Of a stretch of 64,000 bases of DNA, positions 26,343 to 37,678 are shown piece by piece (position 1 is the stretch's first letter; each line of letters opens with the position of its first letter). The DNA is taken from contig NZ_QFHO01000002.1 in the NCBI RefSeq assembly GCF_004920835.1, positions 62,001-126,000 of the forward strand, read 5' to 3'. The translations under genes and the position numbers were made by a program. The notes under the pieces are model-generated. The model saw nothing but the letters and a program-made list of their open reading frames with translations. It was not told the origin of the DNA and searched no databases. Source of the stretch: Stenotrophomonas maltophilia (GTDB taxonomy: Bacteria > Pseudomonadota > Gammaproteobacteria > Xanthomonadales > Xanthomonadaceae).

Positions 26343-28175
26343 ATGGCGGTAGAAGCAGCGACCAGCGAGCTGGTCAAGGTCGTGGCCCTGTTGGGCGCGG
26401 CGGTGGTGATGGTGCCCCTGTTCCGCCGGGCCGGCCTGGGCTCGGTGCTGGGCTACTTCGCTGCCGGCCTGGCGATCGGACCGTTCGGGCTGGGCTGGTT
26501 CTCCGACCCGCAGGCCATCCTGCATACCGCCGAGCTCGGCGTGGTGATGTTCCTGTTCGTGATCGGCCTGGAAATGCGGCCCTCGCACCTGTGGAGTCTG
26601 CGCAAGGAAATCTTCGGGCTGGGCACGCTGCAGATCGTCACCTGTGCGCTGGTGCTGACCAGCATCGCCAAGCTGTTCGGCCTGCCATGGCAGGTCGCCT
26701 TCATCGGTGCCACCGGTTTCGTGCTCACCTCCACCGCGGTGGTGATGCAGCTGCTGGCCGAGCGCGGCGACATCGCGCTGCCGTCGGGGCAGAAGATTGT
26801 CTCCATCCTGCTGTTTGAGGACCTGCTGATCGTGCCGTTGCTGGCGCTGGTGGCCTGGATGGGCCCGAGCGCGGGCAGTGCCGATGGCGAAGGTTCGCGC
26901 TGGCTGTCGGTGGCGATCGGCGTCGGTGCCATCGTCGGCCTGGTGCTGGTCGGCCGCTTCCTGCTCAACCCGCTGTTCCGCGTGCTGGCCGAATCGAAGG
27001 CGCGCGAGGTGATGACCGCCGCCGCGTTGCTGGTGGTGCTGGGCGCGGCGCTGCTGATGCAGCTGTCCGGTCTGTCGATGGCGATGGGCGCGTTCCTCGC
27101 CGGCGTGCTGCTGAGCGAGTCGACCTTCCGTCACCAGATTGAAGCGGACATCGAGCCGTTCCGCGGCATCCTGCTCGGCCTGTTCTTCCTCAGCGTGGGC
27201 ATGGCGCTGGACCTGAGCGTAGTGGCCGCGCACTGGCAGCTGATCCTCGGCCTGGTGCTGGCGTTGATGGCAGCCAAGGCGCTGTGCATCTACGTGGTGG
27301 CGCGCATCATGGGCAGCGATCACGCGCAGGCGCTGGATCGCGGCGTGCTGATGGCGCAGGGCGGCGAGTTCGCGTTCGTGCTGTTCTCCGCCGCCGCATC
27401 GGCCGGCGTGATCGATCTGGAGATCAATGCCAACTTCACCGCCGTGGTGGTGCTGTCGATGGCGCTGACCCCGCTGGTGGTGCTGGTGTACAAGCGCATC
27501 GCACCGAAGCCGACGGTGAACATGGATGGCGTGGACGAGGCCGACGGCCTGTCCGGCAGCGTGCTGCTGATCGGCTTCGGCCGCTTCGGCCAGGTCGCCA
27601 GCCAGTCGCTGCTGGCGCGCGACGTGGATGTGACCATCATCGACAACGATGTGGAGATGATCCAGAGCGCGGCGCGATTCGGTTTCAAGATCTACTACGG
27701 CGACGGCACGCGTCTGGACGTGCTGCATGCCTCGGGCGCGGCCACCGCACGTGCGATTGCGGTGTGCGTGGACAAGGCTGAGGCCGCCGATCGTATCGTT
27801 GAACTGGTGGCGCACGAGTTCCCGCAGGCCAAGCTGATGGTGCGTTCGTTCGACCGCGAGCACTCGCTGCGGCTGATCCATGCCGGTGTCGATTTCCAGA
27901 TCCGCGAGACCTTTGAATCGGCAGTGCTGTTCGGCCAGTCTGCACTGGTCGAGCTGGGCGCTGACGAAGACGATGCGATCGAGATCGCGACCGAGATTCG
28001 CCGCCGCGATGCCGAACGATTCGAGCTGGAGATTGCCGGTGCCGGGCTGACTGACGGAGCGCGGATGATGTACGGCAACACGCCACAGGGCGTGCCGACA
28101 CCGACCCCGTTCACCGCGCCGAAGCGGGAGAGCAAGACGCTGAACCCGCAGGATGTGCCGGAAGAGGAAGAATAA
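26343..28175 (+). CDS. CPA2-family monovalent cation:proton antiporter (KefB/KefC/YbaL type)
   Basis: A 610-residue protein. About twelve membrane helices (residues 10-385) are followed by a cytosolic TrkA-N/RCK domain opening VLLIGFGRFGQVASQ near residue 405, which binds NAD(H) or nucleotide. The domain plan is that of potassium/proton efflux antiporters gated by redox or electrophiles. No KefF/KefG partner gene is nearby, so glutathione gating cannot be claimed. It starts 278 bp after the ThiF gene, behind repeats. Confidence 0.88.
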   Translation: MAVEAATSELVKVVALLGAAVVMVPLFRRAGLGSVLGYFAAGLAIGPFGLGWFSDPQAILHTAELGVVMFLFVIGLEMRPSHLWSLRKEIFGLGTLQIVTCALVLTSIAKLFGLPWQVAFIGATGFVLTSTAVVMQLLAERGDIALPSGQKIVSILLFEDLLIVPLLALVAWMGPSAGSADGEGSRWLSVAIGVGAIVGLVLVGRFLLNPLFRVLAESKAREVMTAAALLVVLGAALLMQLSGLSMAMGAFLAGVLLSESTFRHQIEADIEPFRGILLGLFFLSVGMALDLSVVAAHWQLILGLVLALMAAKALCIYVVARIMGSDHAQALDRGVLMAQGGEFAFVLFSAAASAGVIDLEINANFTAVVVLSMALTPLVVLVYKRIAPKPTVNMDGVDEADGLSGSVLLIGFGRFGQVASQSLLARDVDVTIIDNDVEMIQSAARFGFKIYYGDGTRLDVLHASGAATARAIAVCVDKAEAADRIVELVAHEFPQAKLMVRSFDREHSLRLIHAGVDFQIRETFESAVLFGQSALVELGADEDDAIEIATEIRRRDAERFELEIAGAGLTDGARMMYGNTPQGVPTPTPFTAPKRESKTLNPQDVPEEEE

Positions 28176-28182
28176 GGTCTGC

Positions 28183-28273
28183 GGGTCGGATCCCTTTCCA
28201 AAGGAAAGGGCTCTGACCCGTTTTGCCATGTTGGGGTCAGAGCCCTTTGCCTGTGGCAAAGGGATCCGACCCC
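28183..28273. repeat. Two adjacent GGGTC palindromes in opposite orientation
   Basis: 28183-28219 reads GGGTCGGATCCCTTTCC...CTCTGACCC and 28233-28273 reads GGGGTCAGAGCCCTTTGCC...GGATCCGACCCC. Each is a hairpin, and the second is roughly the reverse complement of the first, giving a paired-REP arrangement between the antiporter gene and folD. Confidence 0.75.
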
Positions 28274-28352
28274 ATCAGGACCCCATTCCGCGGTGGGCGA
28301 GGGGGCCTGAATCGGGGACAATAGCGTCCCCGCCGCCCCACGCCCGCTCCCG

Positions 28353-29231
28353 ATGACCGATTCCGCCCCCCAGCTTCCTGCCCGCATCCTTGATGGCCGC
28401 CGCATCGCCGAGGACCTGCTCGACAGCCTGAAGGTGCGGGTCGACGCCCGTGTCGCCGCAGGTGGCAGCCGCCCGGGCCTGGCCGTGGTGCTGGTCGGTG
28501 GCGACCCGGCCTCGACCGTGTACGTGCGCAACAAGCGCCGTGCCGCCGAGAAGGTCGGCATCGAAGCGCATGACTACGATCTTCCGGCCGGTACCACCGA
28601 AGCCGAGCTGCTCGACCTGATCGACCAGCTCAACGCCGATCCGAAGATCAACGGCATCCTGATCCAGCTGCCGCTGCCGGGCATCCCCGACGCGCGCCGC
28701 CTGATCCAGCGCATCGACCCGCGCAAGGACGTGGACGGCTTCCATCCGGAAAACGTCGGCCACCTGGCCCTGCGCGAGTTCGGCCTGCGCCCGTGCACCC
28801 CGCGTGGTATCACCACGCTGCTGGGCCACACCGACCAGCCGGTGCGCGGCCGCAACGCCACCATCGTCGGCGTCAGTAACCACGTCGGCCGGCCGATGGG
28901 CCTGGAGCTGCTGATTGCCGGCTGCACCGTGACCAGCTGCCACAAGTTCACTCCCAAGGACGTGCTTGAACAGGCCGTGCGCAACGCCGACATCCTGGTG
29001 GTGGCGGTGGGCCGCCCGGGCATCGTGCCGGGCGAGTGGGTGAAGCCGGGCGCGGTGGTGATCGATGTTGGTATCAATCGGTTGGACGACGGCCGGCTGG
29101 TGGGTGATGTCGGGTTTGAAGCGGCTGCCCAGCGGGCCAGCTGGATCACCCCGGTGCCGGGCGGCGTGGGCCCGATGACCGTGGCCACGTTGATGCAGAA
29201 CACGTTGGAAGCGGCGGAAGCTGGGGTTTGA
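28353..29231 (+). CDS. folD: Methylenetetrahydrofolate dehydrogenase / cyclohydrolase
   Basis: A 292-residue bifunctional one-carbon enzyme converting 5,10-methylene-THF to 10-formyl-THF. It shows the catalytic Lys in [14 protein letters not shown], the QLPLPG loop, the DVDGFHP signature, CTPRGI and the NADP site [11 protein letters not shown]. The C-terminal [16 protein letters not shown] is complete. It is followed by guaB, about 130 bp downstream. Confidence 0.96.
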   Translation: MTDSAPQLPARILDGRRIAEDLLDSLKVRVDARVAAGGSRPGLAVVLVGGDPASTVYVRNKRRAAEKVGIEAHDYDLPAGTTEAELLDLIDQLNADPKINGILIQLPLPGIPDARRLIQRIDPRKDVDGFHPENVGHLALREFGLRPCTPRGITTLLGHTDQPVRGRNATIVGVSNHVGRPMGLELLIAGCTVTSCHKFTPKDVLEQAVRNADILVVAVGRPGIVPGEWVKPGAVVIDVGINRLDDGRLVGDVGFEAAAQRASWITPVPGGVGPMTVATLMQNTLEAAEAGV

Positions 29232-29333
29232 CGGTAGTGCCCTGAACAGATCCCCGCCCGCGCGACACTGTGTCGCAGGATTACCTATTTCCGGTTACCA
29301 AAATTACTGTTCTTGGTCGCCAAAACAGGGTAA

Positions 29334-30823
<1,490 letters not shown>

Positions 30824-30824
<1 letters not shown>

Positions 30825-31408
30825 TGCGCTTGCGAACTGCTCTTGCGATTACGGGCAGCCTGCTGATGGCAGGCTGTTCGTTGTCCGAACCGCCGCCGCG
30901 CTCCGGGTCTCCGGGCGCGGCGGTTTCGCAATTGCAGGACGTACAGGCGTGCCAGAACGCGTTCTCGCTGCCGAAGGGCTGGCAGGTGCAGGCCGCTGGC
31001 GAGCAGCGCTGGCTGCTGAAAGGCACCGGCGAGCGCCCGCTGCAGGTCACGCTGCAATGCATTACCGAGCTGCTGCACGGGCCGGATGATCCGGTGCTGA
31101 CGCCGGTGTTGGGCTCGCTGGAGCCCGCACGGATGAGTGTGCGCTGGGCGTCCTGGGGCGCTGCGGATTCGGGCGTCTCGATGGCGGCGCTGCAACGGCG
31201 CATCGTGCCCGGCACCGAAGTGCAGGAAATCGCTGAGCTGCCGCGCGCTGACCGCTCCAATCCCAACGCACCGCACGGCCTGCTGATGCTGCGCTGGGAC
31301 GAGGAAGACACCTCACATATTCAACAACGCGAGGCGTTCATCGCCACGCTGACGCAGAGCCTTGAAGCGCCGGGCGCTGCGAAAAACACCACTGGAACGG
31401 CACCATGA
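30824..31408 (+). CDS. Predicted lipoprotein between guaB and guaA
   Basis: A 194-residue protein with a lipoprotein signal (LLMAGCS, Cys at about residue 18) and no recognised domain. The mature part has a Cys pair (QACQNAF and LQCITELL) that could form a disulfide. It overlaps guaB by one base and guaA by four, so it is translated with both GMP-synthesis enzymes even though it is exported. It is a conserved Xanthomonadaceae gene by my recollection; function unknown. Confidence 0.75.
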
Positions 31409-32970
31409 CCAACATCCATAACGACAAGATCCTGATCCTCGATTTCGGCGCGCAGTACACGCAGCTGATCGCCCGCCGCATCCGCGAGCTGGGCGTCTAC
31501 TGCGAAATCTGGGCGTGGGACCACAACCCGGCCGAGATCGCCGCGTTTGGCGCCAAGGGCATCATCCTGTCCGGTGGCCCGGAATCGACCACGCTGCCGG
31601 GTGCCCCGGCCGCGCCGCAGGAAGTGTTCGACAGCGGCCTTCCGATCTTCGGCATCTGCTACGGCATGCAGACCCTGGCTGCCCAGCTGGGCGGTGCCAC
31701 CGAAGCGGCGGACCAGCGCGAATTCGGCCACGCCGAAGTGAACGTGATCAACCCGGATGCACTGTTCAAGGGCCTGAGCGACCACGGCGGCGAGCCGAAG
31801 TTGAATGTCTGGATGAGCCACGGCGACCACGTCTCCGTTGCACCGCCGGGCTTCACCATCACCGCCACCACCGACCGCATTCCGGTGGCCGCCATGGCCA
31901 ACGAAGAAAAGCGCTGGTACGGCGTGCAGTTCCACCCGGAAGTGACCCACACCCTGCAGGGCCAGGCGCTGCTGCGCCGCTTCGTGGTGGACGTGTGCGG
32001 CTGCCAGACCCTGTGGACCGCTGCCAACATCATCGACGACCAGATCGCCCGCGTGCGCGAACAGGTGGGCGATGACGAAGTGATCCTGGGCCTGTCCGGC
32101 GGCGTCGATTCGTCCGTCGTGGCTGCACTGCTGCACAAGGCCATCGGCGACAAGCTGACCTGCGTGTTCGTGGATACCGGCCTGCTGCGTTGGCAGGAAG
32201 GCGACCAAGTGATGGCGATGTTCGCCGAGCACATGGGCGTGAAGGTGGTGCGCGTGAATGCCGCCGACCGTTACTTCGCTGCGCTGGAAGGCGTGAGCGA
32301 CCCGGAAGCCAAGCGCAAGATCATCGGCAACCTGTTCGTTGAGATCTTCGATGAAGAGTCGAACAAGCTGAAGAACGCCAAGTGGCTGGCGCAGGGCACC
32401 ATCTACCCGGACGTGATCGAGTCGGCCGGCAGCAAGACCGGCAAGGCGCATGTGATCAAGAGCCACCACAACGTGGGCGGCCTGCCGGAGCACATGAAGC
32501 TGGGCCTGGTGGAGCCGCTGCGCGAGCTGTTCAAGGACGAAGTGCGCCGCCTGGGCGTTGAGCTGGGCCTGCCGCGCACCATGGTCTACCGCCATCCGTT
32601 CCCGGGCCCGGGCCTGGGCGTGCGTATCCTGGGCGAAGTGAAGCGCGAATACGCTGAGCTGCTGGCCAAGGCCGATGCCATCTTCATCGATGAGCTGCGC
32701 AAGGCGGATCTGTACGACAAGACCAGCCAGGCCTTTGCCGTGTTCCTGCCGGTGAAGTCGGTGGGCGTGGTGGGCGACGCGCGCGCTTATGAGTGGGTGA
32801 TTGCGCTGCGGGCCGTGGAGACGATCGACTTCATGACCGCGCACTGGGCGCATCTGCCGTATGAGTTCCTGGGTACGGTGAGCAACCGGATCATCAATGA
32901 GTTGCGGGGGGTGTCGCGGGTTGTTTATGACATCTCGGGGAAGCCGCCGGCTACTATTGAGTGGGAGTGA
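31405..32970 (+). CDS. guaA: GMP synthase (glutamine-hydrolysing)
   Basis: A 521-residue enzyme with an N-terminal class I glutamine amidotransferase (nucleophile in FGICYGMQ, His-Glu in FHPEV) and an ATP-pyrophosphatase domain with the P-loop [15 protein letters not shown], then the C-terminal dimerisation domain ending KPPATIEWE. It converts XMP to GMP. It overlaps the lipoprotein by ATGA and is closed by a strong terminator. Confidence 0.97.
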   Translation: MTNIHNDKILILDFGAQYTQLIARRIRELGVYCEIWAWDHNPAEIAAFGAKGIILSGGPESTTLPGAPAAPQEVFDSGLPIFGICYGMQTLAAQLGGATEAADQREFGHAEVNVINPDALFKGLSDHGGEPKLNVWMSHGDHVSVAPPGFTITATTDRIPVAAMANEEKRWYGVQFHPEVTHTLQGQALLRRFVVDVCGCQTLWTAANIIDDQIARVREQVGDDEVILGLSGGVDSSVVAALLHKAIGDKLTCVFVDTGLLRWQEGDQVMAMFAEHMGVKVVRVNAADRYFAALEGVSDPEAKRKIIGNLFVEIFDEESNKLKNAKWLAQGTIYPDVIESAGSKTGKAHVIKSHHNVGGLPEHMKLGLVEPLRELFKDEVRRLGVELGLPRTMVYRHPFPGPGLGVRILGEVKREYAELLAKADAIFIDELRKADLYDKTSQAFAVFLPVKSVGVVGDARAYEWVIALRAVETIDFMTAHWAHLPYEFLGTVSNRIINELRGVSRVVYDISGKPPATIEWE

Positions 32971-32974
32971 GTTT

Positions 32975-33008
32975 AAGAACGAGGGCGCCGAGAGGCGCCC
33001 TTGTTCTT
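32975..33008 (+). terminator. Rho-independent terminator after guaA
   Basis: AAGAACGAGGGCGCC and GGCGCCCTTGTTCTT form an almost perfect 15-bp stem around GAGA, directly after guaA. It marks the left border of the accessory island, whose genes converge on it from the other strand. Confidence 0.85.
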
Positions 33009-33049
33009 TGTAGGCGTCCAGTGCTGAACGCCAACGTCAGTAAATTTGG

Positions 33050-33262
33050 CTAGCCTACTTGCGAGTAGCTATATGAATTTTTGACGTTCTTTGCAAAATA
33101 GCTCCCAACGGAAGGTGCCGAAATTAGCTCTTGATGGACGTAAGGAGGGACGCCGAAGTACTGGTAGATGCCGCCCTTTAGAAATTCAACCTCAAGTGTC
33201 TGTGATTCTTCGTGGTACCCAACTGACGCGAGGTTCGATGAGCTCACTGGATTGCGTTCCAT
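33050..33262 (-). CDS. KTSC-domain small protein
   Basis: A 70-residue protein that is almost only a KTSC domain: SSNLASVGYHEESQTLEVEF, the GGIYQYFGVP core and a SYFAKNVKN end. KTSC domains are small beta folds first noted at lysyl-tRNA synthetase C-termini; no enzyme activity is known. The start codon lies 2 bp past the HerA stop, so it is the last cistron of the SIR2-HerA operon and probably translated with it. In this setting it could be an accessory or regulatory subunit; that is inference from coupling alone. Confidence 0.8.
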   Translation of the reverse strand: MERNPVSSSNLASVGYHEESQTLEVEFLKGGIYQYFGVPPYVHQELISAPSVGSYFAKNVKNSYSYSQVG

Positions 33263-33264
33263 TG

Positions 33265-35040
33265 CTAGTCCTTTTGACTGCTGTCTTGGTTTCTCCAGGC
33301 GCTTACGAGCTTGGAGTAATCTTCGGCGCCTCGGTCTGCGCGCCACCTACTGCCGATCTCTGGATCTCCGCTTGTTGGATATTTCCCTTCAGGTAGGACA
33401 TTGAATCTGCAACGAGTTGGTAGTTGCGCAGCCTCGCCGACTATTACTGCTTCCCCCGTCCGCAGTACTGGTAGTGAATCAATTACTCCGGCGAGCCCAT
33501 CGGACATGGCTGCCTTCACAATTCCTCTATCGGTTGAATTGTTAATTCGAAGGGAAATTATCGTTCCACACTGTGAAAGTATAGTTTCGTCTATCTCCGA
33601 AGGACGTTGGCTAACAATCATGGCGCCAACACCAAACTTCCTGCCTTCCTTGGCAATTCGCTGGACCATCTCCTTTGATTCGCCTCCCTGAGACTTTCCG
33701 AGGTAGCGGTGCGCTTCCTCTAGAACGATCAGCAAAGGTCGTTCGCGCATGCCTTCTTTTGCATTCCTGCCCCAGATAGCTGCTTCAAAAAGTATGTCTA
33801 GAAGCGCTCCAAGAAGCAGGCTAAGCCTGGCTGAAGGCATTCCGGAGAGGTCGAAAATAGTAACCGGCTTGTCATGCCCCAGCCACTCATCGAGAAGCCC
33901 GTCCAGATCTCTTTTGACTGTCCCATCCTTTTCTGGGTTCCAATCACCAGGCTGAAGTAGGAAGGAGAACTGTGTATCGAGCAGCCTCGATTTCATAAGG
34001 TCGAGCTGCCTCTTGAGTGCTCCAGGTCCACCCTTCTTGGGGAGTGAACTTCCTGCCCCAGGAGGAAGAAACTTGGGAGCTATCAATGTTTCGAAATCCC
34101 CCTCGCCGCCTTCTGCATAGGCTGGCTTCGTCATTTCGGCGTCGGAGTAGTTCACTCCGTCGTCGTGGCAAAGGTCATACCAGATCTTTTTGATTCGATA
34201 TGGAAGAGGCGTGCTGCTGGTAACATTGCTCGGGTCGATGTTGGCGATTCCATTTGTCCCGATTCCTAGTCTCTTCTCCTCAACTACCTTGTCCATAAAA
34301 GACGATCTTTGAGATTCATTAGGACTATTAAAAACAAGATCAAACAGCTTGTCTGGGGATATGCACCAATAAGGAATGTAGAGCTGATTTCCTTCCTTGG
34401 GCAATATAGAGAAAGACTTTGCGATATCGCTCAGCGCGGGACCGTATTCGCCGTGGATATCAATTAGCATTACGCGGGCTGATGGCGCAGGCCTCTCATC
34501 AGAGCCGATAAGCATTGATCTCAAAATGCTCGCTGTGCTTGTGGACTTTCCAGATCCAGTAGAGCCAAGGACTGCGGAGTGTCGTGCGACGAGCTTATTT
34601 AGGTCAAGGCTTACCTCAATTCCCTCTGAGCTTGAAAGGCGTCCCACTTGGAAGTGGCTTTTCAGATCATTTCTAAATATTCTCTTTAAGTCGCTATCTA
34701 CAACAAAGTGGACTTGGTCGCCGATGCTTGGGTACTCGCTGATTCCCCTGTCGAATACTCCGCCAATAGATTCGCCAACCAGCTCTACCTTAATCCACTT
34801 TCTATCGGAGGAAATCGTTTCCTCGAGGTTGAGTGTTGATGTTTCACTCGATTCGGATATTATTCCGTAGAGGTGGTTGTATCCGATTGGTATTTTTACA
34901 AAGCTTCCGACTTGGCCAATTCTGTAGTTCCGTCCTTCAAGCACAACAATTCCAGAGTCGACCGTGGATGCTATCTCAACCGAAATCGATGAACTGGATA
35001 CTGAACTAACGAGGCCTAGGTAGGTGGGCTGAGTTGCCAC
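33265..35040 (-). CDS. HerA-family DNA-translocase ATPase (defence-associated)
   Basis: A 591-residue ATPase with a HAS-barrel N-terminus (residues 1-145), Walker A GSTGSGKS (159-166), DIHGEYG (194-200), Walker B LLIVLEEAHRYL (436-447) with the catalytic Glu pair, and the sensor SQRP (477-480). HerA forms hexameric rings. With a SIR2 partner it makes the Nezha/Gao_Her_SIR anti-phage complex. The start is GTG and shares its G with the SIR2 stop (TAGTG), so the two are translationally coupled. Its base composition is clearly AT-richer than the core genes around it, a sign of transfer. Confidence 0.9.
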   Translation of the reverse strand: MATQPTYLGLVSSVSSSSISVEIASTVDSGIVVLEGRNYRIGQVGSFVKIPIGYNHLYGIISESSETSTLNLEETISSDRKWIKVELVGESIGGVFDRGISEYPSIGDQVHFVVDSDLKRIFRNDLKSHFQVGRLSSSEGIEVSLDLNKLVARHSAVLGSTGSGKSTSTASILRSMLIGSDERPAPSARVMLIDIHGEYGPALSDIAKSFSILPKEGNQLYIPYWCISPDKLFDLVFNSPNESQRSSFMDKVVEEKRLGIGTNGIANIDPSNVTSSTPLPYRIKKIWYDLCHDDGVNYSDAEMTKPAYAEGGEGDFETLIAPKFLPPGAGSSLPKKGGPGALKRQLDLMKSRLLDTQFSFLLQPGDWNPEKDGTVKRDLDGLLDEWLGHDKPVTIFDLSGMPSARLSLLLGALLDILFEAAIWGRNAKEGMRERPLLIVLEEAHRYLGKSQGGESKEMVQRIAKEGRKFGVGAMIVSQRPSEIDETILSQCGTIISLRINNSTDRGIVKAAMSDGLAGVIDSLPVLRTGEAVIVGEAAQLPTRCRFNVLPEGKYPTSGDPEIGSRWRADRGAEDYSKLVSAWRNQDSSQKD

Positions 35041-36227
35041 TAATTATCCCCCGTTGCAGCGTCTTGAGGAGTTGGTTGCAACGGTGCCTCTTGCGACACG
35101 TCACTACCTGCGATCGCTAGGAAACGCGCAAGCTTCTTGAAGTCACCGAGGAGGAACTTGCCGTCCTTGTAGTACTCGGACCTAATTTCGTGCCAAGTGC
35201 GCGTTGGCTGTGCGCCAATCTTCCACTTTGCTTCAACGCCATTAATTACTGCACCATCACTGCAGAATGCACTGATGCCGGGGCATTTGAGTGCTAGCGA
35301 TTTGGCTGAGATCTCTTCGGCGAGACTATTAAACTGAAACGCGAACAATGCAGATGATGGGTTCGCCAGCAAACACTCAAGTAGTCGAGATGAGATGTGC
35401 GCATCGGCAAATGAGAAGCCTGTGCTTATGATCAGCGTGTCAGGCTCCAGAATAAAATTCTTCAGACGCTCAAAAAGCGAGGAGAACGGTGCTGCTTGTG
35501 TTTGATCGTACTTAATGTGGGATGGGTAGACCAAATTTGCGTTAGTTGAGTTCGGGATCCGAACTACCTCGCCCTTTCTGTTGGTTTCCCATCCGATCGA
35601 TCCGTGAAGCTTCCAGAGCCGCACCCACCTCGCAGGTAGATCGTTTTTTGCGATACTTGAAGGATCAAAGAATGCTGACTTCGACCCGCTAAAACCATCG
35701 AAGTACGGTGTTCGCGCGCGCTCCAACGCATTCTCCAGGAGTAAGTCATAATTGGTTGTAAAGATTTCGACTGCATGCTTTCGATCTATTCCATTAATCC
35801 ATGAGACTAGCTCTGAATATGGATTGGCGCCTTCTGGAAGATCCTGGGATACCACCCGTCTGATGGAATTGCAGATTGATTCAGAGAGATCGTTGAAGTC
35901 GGCAGCAGACGACTCGAAAATATTCCCGTCGCCGACAACCTCAGATAGCATTCTAATTCTGGATAGGACCTTTTCCAAGTTAGAGTCCGCTATGGAGTCC
36001 CTTATCTTGGAGTATGCTGTTGCTTGAGCTGGGTTAAGGCTTTCGAGGACTATTAATTCCAGTCCCGCAATGTTTGGTATTAATGGCTTCCAGGTTTCGT
36101 CATTGCTCGTATTGATGCTGACAGGCGCTCCAGCTCCGAGGAGTATTGCTATTCTCTTTCTTCCATTTGTCGCGAGCTGGCGCAGCGCGAACATATACTG
36201 ATCTGGGTTGTGTGATGTGTTGTCCAT
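35040..36227 (-). CDS. SIR2-family NADase-like protein (anti-phage)
   Basis: A 395-residue protein with a SIR2 fold: LLGAGAP at residues 29-35, FTTNYD at 156-161 (Asn159) and KLHGS at 206-210 (His208), then STGFSFADAH. The Asn and His needed for NAD hydrolysis in defence sirtuins are both kept, so an intact NADase is expected. In SIR2-HerA systems the sirtuin depletes NAD and the complex also cuts DNA when a phage is sensed. The C-terminal third (after residue 270) has no match I can name. It is 41 bp downstream of the DUF2130 gene and fused in translation to HerA. Confidence 0.88.
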   Translation of the reverse strand: MDNTSHNPDQYMFALRQLATNGRKRIAILLGAGAPVSINTSNDETWKPLIPNIAGLELIVLESLNPAQATAYSKIRDSIADSNLEKVLSRIRMLSEVVGDGNIFESSAADFNDLSESICNSIRRVVSQDLPEGANPYSELVSWINGIDRKHAVEIFTTNYDLLLENALERARTPYFDGFSGSKSAFFDPSSIAKNDLPARWVRLWKLHGSIGWETNRKGEVVRIPNSTNANLVYPSHIKYDQTQAAPFSSLFERLKNFILEPDTLIISTGFSFADAHISSRLLECLLANPSSALFAFQFNSLAEEISAKSLALKCPGISAFCSDGAVINGVEAKWKIGAQPTRTWHEIRSEYYKDGKFLLGDFKKLARFLAIAGSDVSQEAPLQPTPQDAATGDN

Positions 36228-36268
36228 AATTTCCCCCTGTATAGAATAACAATTATCTCCTTTCGTGA

Positions 36269-37678
36269 TTACTTGGAGTTTTGCTGTCCATCTCCTTTGA
36301 GATCATTGAACTTGGATGCCATTGTTGGGTTTCCCTTGGTGAGCTTTTTTATCGTAACGTCTTGGGCTTTATCGTTGGCCAGCCGGAGATTTCGATCCGT
36401 CCCCAATAGTGCGTCTTTCGTCTTCTGTAGGTGGTCAATTGACTTATCAATTTCAATGATGGCAGTCTGAAATCTCTTGGCCGCCAGGTCGTAATTCTTT
36501 GAGAAGGCCGACTTGAATGAGTCCAGTTGATCCTCGAAGTTTGTTATGTCAATGTTTTGGGCTTTCATCAGCGCAAGCTCAGACCTATATTTTAGTGAAT
36601 TGAGTGATGCGTTTCTGATCAATGCAATCAATTGTATGAAGAACTGTGGCCTGATAACGTACATCTTTGCGTACCGGTGCGAGACGTCGACGATCCCTGT
36701 GTTGTATAGGTCACTGTCTGGCTCAAGGAGTGAAACCAGGACTGCGTACTCACACCCCTTCTGGGAACGATCCTTGTCGAGCTCTTTGAAGAAGTCTTCG
36801 TTCTTACTTTTAGTTGAAGTTCGATCTGCTTCATTCTTCATCTCAAACATGATCGAGGTGATCTCGACGCCGGATATATCGGTGTCGCGAAAAATATAAT
36901 CACCTTTGCTGCCAGATCGCGCATCATTATCTTTTTCAAAGTACGCCGTCGGAAAGGCGGTCGCGCGGATCCTGTTGAACTCATTCTCGCAATGTTGCTC
37001 GAGTGTTTCTCCCAGCATCTTGGTGGAAAGTCGTACCTTCATGTCACGTAGTCTCTCTATGGACTCATCGCGATCCTTAAGTAAAGTCTCATACTTGTCC
37101 TTTAGAGATTTCTCTGCAAGAAGGCGTTCAAGCTCGGATTTTTCAAGTTGACTTCGAAGTTCCTGGGCCTGTTTCTCTTCCTTGCCAACTGCTTGGGAGA
37201 TTTCCAGTTTGTTGCTTGCTTTAGAGTTGTCGAGCTGGTTCTTTAATTCTTGGATCTCGCGGTCCTTGGATGACGTTGCAATGGCGAGGTCTCGTGATAG
37301 TTTGACTTCCATCAAGCTCAGCGCGCTCGCGTTATCTGATCGCGTTTGTTCAAGCTGTCTCGCTAAGTCATCGCGCTGCTTCTCTATGCCGTCAAGTGCT
37401 TCGCGAACAGCTAGCTGTCGAGCAGTTTCCTCTCCATCGATTTTTGATTGTAGTCTTTGTATCTCGCGATCCTTGTCGAATTCCTTTTTTTGAAGGTCTC
37501 TTGTGCTCGCTGCTACGGCAAGTTCAACGGCGCTTCTCTTCTCTTGCTCGGCTAGGTCAAGCCGCTCTCGAAGTTGCCTTTCAAATTCGGCATCTCGGAC
37601 TTGCTTTAGGATTGCCGCATAGCCAGAGCCGTCAATCTTGAAGGCTTTGGCGCAGTGCGGGCAGATGATCTCGGGCAT
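36269..37678 (-). CDS. DUF2130 coiled-coil protein with PD-(D/E)XK-like nuclease signature
   Basis: A 469-residue protein: a zinc-knuckle remnant (CPHC, residues 6-9), a very long Lys/Glu-rich coiled coil (about residues 25-215), then a globular domain with [20 protein letters not shown] and FEMKNE, giving the D260...E279-x-K281 pattern of PD-(D/E)XK nucleases. DUF2130 proteins have been assigned to that superfamily by fold prediction. It is the first gene of the minus-strand island operon, upstream of SIR2 and HerA. ATG 37678 (MPEIICPHC) matches the zinc-knuckle start; an earlier ATG adds eight residues. Function is unproven; a nuclease or sensor subunit is likely. Confidence 0.8.
   Translation of the reverse strand: MPEIICPHCAKAFKIDGSGYAAILKQVRDAEFERQLRERLDLAEQEKRSAVELAVAASTRDLQKKEFDKDREIQRLQSKIDGEETARQLAVREALDGIEKQRDDLARQLEQTRSDNASALSLMEVKLSRDLAIATSSKDREIQELKNQLDNSKASNKLEISQAVGKEEKQAQELRSQLEKSELERLLAEKSLKDKYETLLKDRDESIERLRDMKVRLSTKMLGETLEQHCENEFNRIRATAFPTAYFEKDNDARSGSKGDYIFRDTDISGVEITSIMFEMKNEADRTSTKSKNEDFFKELDKDRSQKGCEYAVLVSLLEPDSDLYNTGIVDVSHRYAKMYVIRPQFFIQLIALIRNASLNSLKYRSELALMKAQNIDITNFEDQLDSFKSAFSKNYDLAAKRFQTAIIEIDKSIDHLQKTKDALLGTDRNLRLANDKAQDVTIKKLTKGNPTMASKFNDLKGDGQQNSK

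Noticed and set aside
25677-28259. Open frame of 860 codons on the minus strand opposite the antiporter
   Set aside because: It is the same antisense artefact, crossing several repeats; the KefC-type gene on the other strand explains the sequence.
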